Source: Paracoccaceae bacterium
GTDB taxonomy: Bacteria; Pseudomonadota; Alphaproteobacteria; Rhodobacterales; Rhodobacteraceae
DNA: 5,117 nt
Reading direction: 5' to 3'
NCBI GenBank assembly: GCA_003447515.1
Contig: DLZA01000304.1
Coordinates: 19,888 to 25,004, forward strand
Part shown: positions 1 through 5,117 of the stretch, in pieces
Numbering within the stretch: position 1 is the first letter of the stretch
Layout: every line of letters starts with the position of its first letter
Position numbers and translations under genes: made by a program
Notes under the pieces: generated by a model
The model's database searches: none
What the model was told of the DNA's origin: nothing
What the model saw: only the letters and a program-made list of their open reading frames with translations

Positions 1-291
1 GCGCTGATTGAGTTGGCATGGCAGCGGGCTTGGGGGCCTTTGGAGGAAAAAAAGACAGATATTACTGCTGTGCAGGCGGCGGGTTATTTGCGATTACCAA
101 AGACGATTGACTTCACGGTGGATTACCTGCGGTCAGGACTGCCGCGTGATTGCTACGCCCGGGCGCGGGTAAATCGGTCTGGACGGAGGTACGCGTCTGT
201 TCATGTAGAGGCTTGGCAGGATAATCGCAGCAAGTTGTACGCGCAAGGGACGGGGCATTTTTTGATGCCAAAATTAATTGTGGATGAATAG
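1..291 (+). CDS. PaaI-family hotdog-fold thioesterase, C-terminal part (5' end outside window)
   Basis: The frame is open from base 1 and ends at TAG 289-291, giving 96 visible residues that begin ALIELAWQRAW. The gene must start upstream, so the in-frame TTG at 13 is not taken as the start. The visible part matches the second half of a hotdog domain of the PaaI/4HBT acyl-CoA thioesterase type: a helix (ALIELAW), then the strand block TIDFTVDYLRSGLP (about residues 36-49), then ARARVNRSGRRYASVHVEAW (about 55-74), ending in the strand GTGHFLMP. The family hydrolyses acyl-CoA thioesters in the cytoplasm as dimers or tetramers. The helix that usually carries the catalytic acid is only partly in view, so substrate cannot be named. 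The stop lies inside the start of the downstream MATE gene (shared ATGAATAG), which suggests one transcript and coupled translation. Family assignment is fairly sure; the acyl substrate is unknown. Confidence 0.82.
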   Translation, partial: ALIELAWQRAWGPLEEKKTDITAVQAAGYLRLPKTIDFTVDYLRSGLPRDCYARARVNRSGRRYASVHVEAWQDNRSKLYAQGTGHFLMPKLIVDE

Positions 292-1612
292 TGCTGCTGC
301 TCCACGCGGTGGTTTAACTCATCGCCGTGTACTAAACGTCGCAATTCCCATTGTAATATCAAATGCAACTGTACCAATTTTAGGCGCAGTAGATACGGGT
401 GTTGTTGGACAAATGGGGTTAGCTGCACCGATTGGCGCCGTAGGAATTGGCGCTATAACCCTTACGGCGATTTATTGGGTGTTTGGCTTTCTGCGCATGG
501 GGACGGCTGGGCTGACCGCGCAGGCGCTCGGGGCGCGGGATCAGGGTGAAGTCTGTGCGCTGTTGGTGCGCGGATTAATTATTGGGTTCGCTGGTGGATT
601 ACTGTTGCTGATTTTTCAGGTGCCTATTTTTTGGGCAGCGTTCCAATTGGCTCCTGCCAGTGCTGAGGTTGAGCGCCTTGCTCATGGCTATCTACAAATT
701 CGGATCTGGAGTGGTCCGGCGGCGATCGCGGTGTATGGGCTGACGGGTTGGCTTGTGGCGCATGAGCGCACAAAAGCTGTGTTGGTGTTGCAGCTTTGGA
801 TGAATGGCGTGAACATCTTGCTCGACCTGTGGTTTGTACTGGGGCTTGGTTGGGGCGTCGAAGGTGTGGCAGCTGCCACCGTGATCGCAGAAATATCGGG
901 TTTAGGTATTGGCCTATGGCTGGTGCGTGATGGATTTCAGGGTCAGTATTGGAAGAACTGGGCCGTAGTGTTTGACAGGGTCATCCTCAAACGTTTAGCG
1001 ATTGTGAACAGTGACATCATTATCCGTTCTGTGCTGCTGGAGATTTGTTTAGTGTCCTTTCTATTTTTGGGATCTGCCTTTGACGATACGACGTTGGCAG
1101 CCAATCAGGTCTTGATCCAGTTCCTATTTATTACTGCACATGGGATGGATGGTTTTGCCTTTGCTGCAGAAGCGCTAATTGGGCAGGCACTAGGCGCAAA
1201 GGATCGCGGACGGTTGCGCCGATCCGTTATGCTGACAAGTTTTTGGGGGGCAATGGTCATTGTGATCCTGACTACAGCCTTTGTGGTTTTTGGTGGATGG
1301 TTGATTGATGTAATGACCAAAGCGCCTGAGGTTCAAGTCGCCGCGAGAGTTTATTTAGTGTGGATGATATTGGCACCGTTTTTGGGTGGGCCCTCTTGGA
1401 TGCTTGATGGGATTTTTATTGGGGCGACTCGTACCAAGGACATGCGAAATATGATGTTGGTGTCCTTTGGAGTGTACTGGTTGAGTGTATGGCTGCTGTT
1501 GGAGCCGTTTGGCAATCATGGTCTATGGGCTGCGTTGATCATCTTTTTTGTGGCAAGGGGTGTGACATTGGCAGTTCGATATCCCGCGCTTGAGCGTGCG
1601 GTGGACCGGTGA
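284..1612 (+). CDS. dinF: MATE family efflux transporter, DinF-type
   Basis: This is a 442-residue inner-membrane exporter with about 12 hydrophobic segments, the normal MATE length. MATE proteins export cationic drugs or metabolites using an H+ or Na+ gradient. The N-lobe begins with the DinF-like signature VLNVAIPIVISNATVPILG then VDTGVVGQMG, with Pro22 and the membrane acidic residue Asp37, followed by LRMGTAGLTAQALGARD (70-86). The matching C-lobe copy, LIGQALGAKD (298-307), shows the internal two-fold repeat of the family. NGVNILLDLWFVLGLGWGV (174-192) and AAATVIAEISGLGIGL (196-211) also resemble E. coli DinF closely. I chose ATG 284 over TTG 278 because it is ATG and lies within the overlap with the thioesterase stop; no good Shine-Dalgarno precedes either. 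E. coli dinF sits beside lexA, but no lexA is visible here, so SOS control cannot be inferred. Subfamily is well supported; substrate is unknown. Confidence 0.92.
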   Translation: MNSAAAPRGGLTHRRVLNVAIPIVISNATVPILGAVDTGVVGQMGLAAPIGAVGIGAITLTAIYWVFGFLRMGTAGLTAQALGARDQGEVCALLVRGLIIGFAGGLLLLIFQVPIFWAAFQLAPASAEVERLAHGYLQIRIWSGPAAIAVYGLTGWLVAHERTKAVLVLQLWMNGVNILLDLWFVLGLGWGVEGVAAATVIAEISGLGIGLWLVRDGFQGQYWKNWAVVFDRVILKRLAIVNSDIIIRSVLLEICLVSFLFLGSAFDDTTLAANQVLIQFLFITAHGMDGFAFAAEALIGQALGAKDRGRLRRSVMLTSFWGAMVIVILTTAFVVFGGWLIDVMTKAPEVQVAARVYLVWMILAPFLGGPSWMLDGIFIGATRTKDMRNMMLVSFGVYWLSVWLLLEPFGNHGLWAALIIFFVARGVTLAVRYPALERAVDR

Positions 1613-1628
1613 ATTGAGCAAATGTTAG

Positions 1629-2687
1629 TTATAGCCATGGCGCTTTATCTGTACCGACAGCATCTTCAACGTGTGCAAAGCCGTCGCGTTTGAGGAGCGA
1701 GTCTAAACCGTTTGCGATATCAATTGCGAGCGAAAGGCCACCATAAACAAGAGCGGTGTACAGTTGTACAGCGGATGCACCGGCACGAATTTTGGCGTAG
1801 GCTTGATCGGCAGAACCGATGCCACCCACTCCAACTAAGGGGATATCCCCTCCAGTGAGAGTGTGTAGCCGAGCGAGGACACGTGTGGATTTTTCAAACA
1901 ATGGTTGGCCTGACAGGCCCCCCATCTTGTCACGATCTAAACTGGTCAGGCCATCACGGGATAGCGTTGTATTTGTGGCGATGATGGCGTCAAGGTTTGA
2001 GGCTTTTGCAACGTCGGCTATGTCGGCAAGTTCTTCTTCGCTTAAGTCTGGGGCGATTTTAAGGAAGATTGGGATGTGATTTGGAAGGCTTTCACGCGCA
2101 TCCATTACGCCTGCGAGGAGCGCTTTGAGCGCTGCCTTACCTTGTAGGTCGCGTAGCTTCTCAGTGTTGGGTGAAGAGACGTTGACGGTGGCAAAGTCTA
2201 CTAGGGTGCCACAGGTTTTCAAGACCGACGCGAAGTCTGCGACACGGTCAATGCTGTTTTTGTTTGCGCCTAGGTTTAGACCAACAATACCAGCACTGCG
2301 GCGTGTTGCAAGACGGGTGGCGATCTTTTGAGCGCCCTCATTATTGAAACCGAAGCGGTTGATTGAGGCTTGGTCCTCGCGCAGTCGGAAAAGGCGCGGT
2401 TTGGCGTTGCCAGGTTGGGGCAGGGGAGTAGCTGCGCCTACCTCGATAAAGCCAAAACCTGTTTGCAGGAGTGCGTCAAGTGCAGTCGCATTTTTGTCAA
2501 ACCCTGCTGCGAGGCCCACAGGGTTCGGAAGCTCAAGCCCAGCGAGCTCGGTAATTAGGCGGGGTGATGTGACGGGGCCGGGTTTGAGAGTTAGGCCCGC
2601 TTGGATGGCTTTGATCGCAATTGTGTGACCAAGTTCAGGATTAAGGCGATACAGCGCCGCTAGGGCGAGTTTTTCTGTCAGTTTCAT
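1629..2687 (-). CDS. pyrD: Dihydroorotate dehydrogenase (quinone), class 2
   Basis: The gene encodes 352 residues. The enzyme oxidises dihydroorotate to orotate, the fourth step of de novo UMP synthesis, passing electrons through FMN to membrane quinone. The N-terminal helical extension (about 1-40, starting [20 protein letters not shown]) is the membrane/quinone module that marks class 2. Barrel motifs follow in order: [10 protein letters not shown] (58-67, Lys65), [10 protein letters not shown] (109-118), the catalytic loop NVSSPNT (169-175) with Ser172 at the place of the E. coli base Ser175, FLKIAPDL (208-215, Lys210), ATNTT (237-241), GGLSGQP (256-262), VGVGGI (285-290) and [13 protein letters not shown] (303-315). 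The frame stays open upstream of 2687, but ATG 2687 gives the family N-terminus and shares ATGA with the DUF952 stop. It lacks a clear Shine-Dalgarno, so translation probably depends on coupling. It ends TAA, 16 bp from the converging MATE gene. All expected active-site residues are present. Confidence 0.97.
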   Translation of the reverse strand: MKLTEKLALAALYRLNPELGHTIAIKAIQAGLTLKPGPVTSPRLITELAGLELPNPVGLAAGFDKNATALDALLQTGFGFIEVGAATPLPQPGNAKPRLFRLREDQASINRFGFNNEGAQKIATRLATRRSAGIVGLNLGANKNSIDRVADFASVLKTCGTLVDFATVNVSSPNTEKLRDLQGKAALKALLAGVMDARESLPNHIPIFLKIAPDLSEEELADIADVAKASNLDAIIATNTTLSRDGLTSLDRDKMGGLSGQPLFEKSTRVLARLHTLTGGDIPLVGVGGIGSADQAYAKIRAGASAVQLYTALVYGGLSLAIDIANGLDSLLKRDGFAHVEDAVGTDKAPWL

Positions 2688-3016
2688 GGCATGCTGGGAA
2701 AGATGTGTCCATCTTTGCCAATCGGTAGGTGTTTGGCCCAGACCACGTGGTCCATTTTGAACGTCTCGTAGAGGTGTGGAAACTTTGCTCCACCACGGGA
2801 AATTTCCCATTTGAGTGTTGCCATACGGTTTGTATCTGCAGCAATGAGCCACAAATCGACGGCCCCCGCAAAGTGTTTGGCTGCCGTTTCCATTACCTGT
2901 TCAGCTGTGGAAAAGTGGACGAAGCCATCGGTAAGATCGATTGGAGCGCCTGCGGTTTCGTTTGCAGCCTGCATGGCAACCCATTCGTCTGAGCGAAGTA
3001 TTTTGTAGATTTGCAT
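2684..3016 (-). CDS. DUF952 family protein
   Basis: This is a small 110-residue soluble protein of the DUF952 family, with full family length and no signal peptide or membrane segment. Visible family landmarks are [12 protein letters not shown] at the N-terminus, [13 protein letters not shown] (28-40, with His34), the strand [12 protein letters not shown] (54-65), LKWEISRGG (68-76) and FPHLYETF (79-86, with Glu84). From memory, a Caulobacter member (CC0527) has a structure classed with the ADP-ribosylation fold; if so, His34 and Glu84 could be remnants of an NAD-binding/catalytic set, but this is inference and no activity is established to my knowledge. It is the first gene of a two-gene unit: its TGA overlaps the pyrD start by 4 nt (ATGA). 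The start ATG at 3016 is the only sensible one, but it has no recognisable Shine-Dalgarno, and a candidate promoter would put the transcript start almost on the ATG. Family call is firm; function is unknown. Confidence 0.9.
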   Translation of the reverse strand: MQIYKILRSDEWVAMQAANETAGAPIDLTDGFVHFSTAEQVMETAAKHFAGAVDLWLIAADTNRMATLKWEISRGGAKFPHLYETFKMDHVVWAKHLPIGKDGHIFPSMP

Positions 3017-3022
3017 AATTGC

Positions 3023-3051
3023 GTGATGCCCGGCTCGGCGACATGCGTCAA
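3023..3051 (-). promoter_or_regulatory. Candidate sigma-70-type promoter for DUF952-pyrD
   Basis: Read on the minus strand, TTGACG (3051-3046) is a good -35 element. After a 17-base spacer comes CATCAC (3028-3023), a weak -10. A start about seven bases downstream would fall at about 3016, on the A of the DUF952 start codon, implying a leaderless or nearly leaderless transcript. The -35 and spacing are seen in the sequence; the -10 is poor, so the call is tentative. Confidence 0.4.
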
Positions 3052-3069
3052 GTCACTTTCGCAGGTGAC
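3052..3069. promoter_or_regulatory. Operator-like inverted repeat in the divergent intergenic region
   Basis: GTCAC (3052-3056) and GTGAC (3065-3069) form a perfect 5-bp dyad with an 8-base centre. It abuts the candidate -35 of the DUF952-pyrD promoter and lies 46 bp before the second MATE start codon, so a protein bound here could affect both directions. The arms are short and no specific regulator is recognised; chance is possible. Confidence 0.3.
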
Positions 3070-3103
3070 AGATAGCTTAAGACGTGGCATCGGGTAACGG
3101 AAG

Positions 3104-3108
3104 AGGAG
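3104..3108 (+). promoter_or_regulatory. Shine-Dalgarno site of the second MATE gene
   Basis: AGGAG within AAGAGGAGAACAAT lies six bases before ATG 3115. It is the only strong ribosome binding site in the window and fixes the start of the second MATE transporter. The other complete genes (DinF-type MATE, pyrD, DUF952) lack a comparable site. Confidence 0.85.
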
Positions 3109-3114
3109 AACAAT

Positions 3115-4476
3115 ATGGCAAATGCACAGGACCTGACGGTTGGGCCAATTTTTAAGCACTTCCGCACGCTGGCCATCCCGATGGCTATAGGGATGGTATT
3201 TACAACGTTATATAATGTGGTGGACACGTTCTATGCGGGGATGTTGTCGACCGAGGCGCAAGCAGGGTTGGCCATTTCATTTCAAGTGTTCTTTCTTGTA
3301 GTGTCCTTTGGATTTGGTTTGAACTCTGCCTTGAGTGCTTTGGTGGGTAAGGCATTGGGCGAAAAGCGTGCTGGGCAGGCAAAGCGAATTGCGTGTCAGG
3401 GCATCTCTTACGCGGTGATTGCGTCGCTGGCTTTGGCGATTTTAGGTGTGTTTGTAGGACCGAAATTGATTTCGATGATCTCTGCTCCAGGTGAATACCG
3501 TGATGCGGGGATTGCGTACTTCTACCTGCTGCTACTCGGCTCACCGGGATTTCTGATAGCGTTTGGTGCGAACGGCATTTTGGGTGCGCAAGGAGATATG
3601 AAATCCATGCAGCGCGCGCAAATAGCAGCTTTTTTTGCTAACCTGGTACTAAACCCTTTATTGATTTTTGGAATTCCCGGAGTCTGGGAAGGCATTGGGT
3701 TCAACGGAATTGCGGCCAGTACGGTGATCAGCCAGACTGGCGTTATGCTCTATATCCTACGACAAGTCATAAAATCTGACGTAATGGTAGACGCTCAAGA
3801 GATGGTATTTAGGCCTCGCATTAAGTGGATTTGGGAGATTACGCAACAGGCGATTCCAACCGCTTTCACTATGATTGTAATGATGATGGCCGGCTTTGTT
3901 GTTCAGTATTTTTTAAAGGGTTTTGGTGGCTCAGCTGTGGCAGCTTACGGTGTTGGGTTGCGGGTGGAGCAATTGATTTTGTTGCCAGGTTTTGGGCTGA
4001 CGGGAGCGCTACTGCCAATTGTAGCGCAGAACTATGGTGCGCAAAACTTTGATCGTGTGCGTGAGGCGGTGGCGTTTTGTTGCAAGGCGGGCATTGCGCT
4101 AATGTTTGTAGGCTCGCTGGTTTTGTGGGTCGCAGCACCTTATTTGATGGCTATCTTTTCGGATGATCCGGAAGTGATCCGCATTGGAGCGCAGTACCTG
4201 CGAGTGGATGGTTTCATATTGCCTATTTATCTTGTACTGTTTGCGATGAATTCGCTGCTGCAGGCATTGCAAAAACCGATTTGGACGTTGTGGATTGGTA
4301 TTTTCCGCCAAGCGTTTGGAGTATTGTTGTTCGTTTGGTTATTCGTGAGCGTTTTTAATATGGGCACGCTAGGTGTGTGGCTGGGAATTTCTGCCGCAGT
4401 TACGCTAGGATTGGTCATGTCGATCTTGGTCAGTGCAAGGGTGGCGCGTGATAAGATCGGTGGTTTGATGGCTTGA
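3115..4476 (+). CDS. MATE family efflux transporter, second, non-DinF subfamily
   Basis: This is a 453-residue polytopic inner-membrane protein with about 12 hydrophobic segments. It starts GPIFKHFRTLAIPMAIGM (10-27) and TLYNVVDTFYAGML (31-44), the typical MATE TM1 with Pro22 and Asp37, followed by LSALVGKALGEKR (73-85). The second lobe carries the equivalent PIVAQNYGAQNFDRVREA (301-318). LGAQGDMK (156-163), NLVLNPLLIFG (176-186) and GIAASTVISQ (198-207) are also family-typical. It probably exports organic cations or a metabolite in exchange for H+ or Na+. Its sequence differs clearly from the DinF-type exporter at 284-1612, so this is not a recent duplication; it looks more like the NorM/VmrA/YoeA-type groups, but I cannot place it exactly. 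The start ATG is well supported by AGGAG six bases upstream. It diverges from the DUF952-pyrD pair and converges with thrS, so it is probably a single-gene transcript. Substrate is unknown. Confidence 0.93.
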   Translation: MANAQDLTVGPIFKHFRTLAIPMAIGMVFTTLYNVVDTFYAGMLSTEAQAGLAISFQVFFLVVSFGFGLNSALSALVGKALGEKRAGQAKRIACQGISYAVIASLALAILGVFVGPKLISMISAPGEYRDAGIAYFYLLLLGSPGFLIAFGANGILGAQGDMKSMQRAQIAAFFANLVLNPLLIFGIPGVWEGIGFNGIAASTVISQTGVMLYILRQVIKSDVMVDAQEMVFRPRIKWIWEITQQAIPTAFTMIVMMMAGFVVQYFLKGFGGSAVAAYGVGLRVEQLILLPGFGLTGALLPIVAQNYGAQNFDRVREAVAFCCKAGIALMFVGSLVLWVAAPYLMAIFSDDPEVIRIGAQYLRVDGFILPIYLVLFAMNSLLQALQKPIWTLWIGIFRQAFGVLLFVWLFVSVFNMGTLGVWLGISAAVTLGLVMSILVSARVARDKIGGLMA

Positions 4477-4494
4477 GCCGTTTACGAATATTAG

Positions 4495-5117
4495 TCAAAG
4501 CATGTCGGGAGGGGTTGCCTCGGTGCTCAGATTTATGATGGCGCTATCGATTGCCTGTACGTTTGTTTGTTTGTTGCCCAGGCGGCGCACTGAAACGGTG
4601 CGTTCTTCGACTTCTTTCATACCAACGGCAAGTATGGCGGGCACCTTCGCCAGGGAATGCTCACGGACCTTGTAGTTGATTTTTTCGTTACGGATGTCCG
4701 CTTCTGCTCGCAGGCCGGCAGCGTTCAGAGTGGCGACGACTTCATGAACATAGTCGTTCGCATCCGATACGATAGAGGCAACAACCACCTGGCGAGGAGC
4801 AAGCCAGAGCGGCAGTCTACCTGCGTAGTTTTCAATCAGGATGCCGATGAAACGTTCGAACGAGCCAAGCGTTGCACGGTGAAGCATGACCGGTATGTTT
4901 TTGGTACCGTCTTGTGCTACATACGCCGTCCCCAGACGTTCAGGCATGTTGGTGTCGACCTGCAACGTGCCACACTGCCAATTTCTACCGATGGCATCAG
5001 TCAGTGTGAATTCAAGTTTGGGGCCGTAGAATGCACCCTCACCCGGCAAGAGCTCAAACTCATAACCCGCAGCCCTACAAGCATCACCCAATGACTTTTC
5101 GAGTATATCCCAATTTT
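4495..5117 (-). CDS. thrS: Threonyl-tRNA synthetase, C-terminal part (5' end outside window)
   Basis: The frame is open to the right edge and ends at TGA 4495-4497, giving 206 complete residues out of about 640-650 expected. The TTG at 5091 is internal, because family sequence (NWDILEKS) continues upstream of it. The enzyme is a cytoplasmic class II synthetase that charges tRNA-Thr. Visible core: [20 protein letters not shown], then [10 protein letters not shown], then the motif 3 block [21 protein letters not shown]. The His of LHRA matches the Zn2+ ligand His511 of E. coli, and the Arg of FERF matches motif 3 Arg520; the Cys of WQCGT lies 31 residues before that His, as in E. coli. The anticodon-binding domain follows from [13 protein letters not shown] through [17 protein letters not shown] to the C-terminus. 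The N-terminal TGS/editing domains and motifs 1-2 are outside the window. No sign of damage. The stop lies 18 bp from the converging MATE gene. Confidence 0.97.
   Translation of the reverse strand, partial: NWDILEKSLGDACRAAGYEFELLPGEGAFYGPKLEFTLTDAIGRNWQCGTLQVDTNMPERLGTAYVAQDGTKNIPVMLHRATLGSFERFIGILIENYAGRLPLWLAPRQVVVASIVSDANDYVHEVVATLNAAGLRAEADIRNEKINYKVREHSLAKVPAILAVGMKEVEERTVSVRRLGNKQTNVQAIDSAIINLSTEATPPDML

Noticed and set aside
1907..1919. Palindrome GGCCTGACAGGCC inside pyrD as an operator or terminator stem.
   Set aside because: It falls on codons for the conserved GGLSGQP segment and has no T-run; coding constraint explains it.
2688..2852. An upstream in-frame extension of pyrD by 55 codons.
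   Set aside because: It overlaps the DUF952 gene in another frame, has no family similarity, and ATG 2687 gives the standard class 2 N-terminus and the ATGA overlap.
2811..3008. Plus-strand open frames opposite DUF952 that could be a small gene.
   Set aside because: They are antisense to a conserved family gene, lack a ribosome binding site and show no recognisable protein features.
284..4476. The two MATE genes as a recent tandem duplication or transposon-borne repeat.
   Set aside because: The proteins belong to different MATE subfamilies and the DNA shows no shared long stretches or flanking repeats.
4657..5094. A 145-codon open frame on the plus strand opposite thrS.
   Set aside because: It lies wholly antisense to well-conserved thrS sequence, has no recognisable domain and is the kind of frame that codon bias creates opposite a real gene.
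1..5117. A hidden defence, mobile or CRISPR-like system.
   Set aside because: No direct-repeat array, transposase, integrase, nuclease, reverse transcriptase or toxin-antitoxin pair is seen; genes are intact, conserved and tightly packed, as in ordinary chromosome.

Overview
This window holds six protein-coding genes and almost no non-coding DNA. Two genes are cut by the window edges: a PaaI-type thioesterase at the left and threonyl-tRNA synthetase at the right. Base composition is near half G+C by eye. The thioesterase and the DinF-type transporter read like alphaproteobacterial proteins, and pyrD is of the quinone-linked class 2 type. From recall of similar gene groupings, the best guess is a marine Rhodobacterales (Roseobacter-group) bacterium with moderate G+C. 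This was not tested by any search.

Layout, left to right: (1) bases 1-1612, plus strand: the end of a hotdog-fold thioesterase gene overlaps by 8 nt the start of a DinF-type MATE exporter gene. (2) bases 1629-3016, minus strand: a DUF952 gene is followed by pyrD, with the two sharing an ATGA stop/start. (3) bases 3017-3114: a 98-bp divergent intergenic region, the only real regulatory space in the window. It carries a likely promoter for the DUF952-pyrD pair, a GTCAC-N8-GTGAC dyad, and a good ribosome binding site for the rightward gene. (4) bases 3115-4476, plus strand: a second MATE transporter from a different subfamily. (5) bases 4495-5117, minus strand: the C-terminal third of thrS. Both convergent junctions are very short (16 bp and 18 bp) and show no hairpin terminator.

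The functions are mostly housekeeping plus export: de novo pyrimidine synthesis (pyrD), charging of tRNA-Thr (thrS), two cation-coupled exporters and a thioester hydrolase. The gene with the least understood role is the DUF952 protein, which is translationally coupled to pyrD. I see no insertion sequence, CRISPR array, tRNA or rRNA gene, phage gene or toxin-antitoxin pair, and no strong sign of a new multi-gene system. The items worth checking are the DUF952-pyrD coupling, the possible leaderless promoter and the operator-like dyad in the divergent region.
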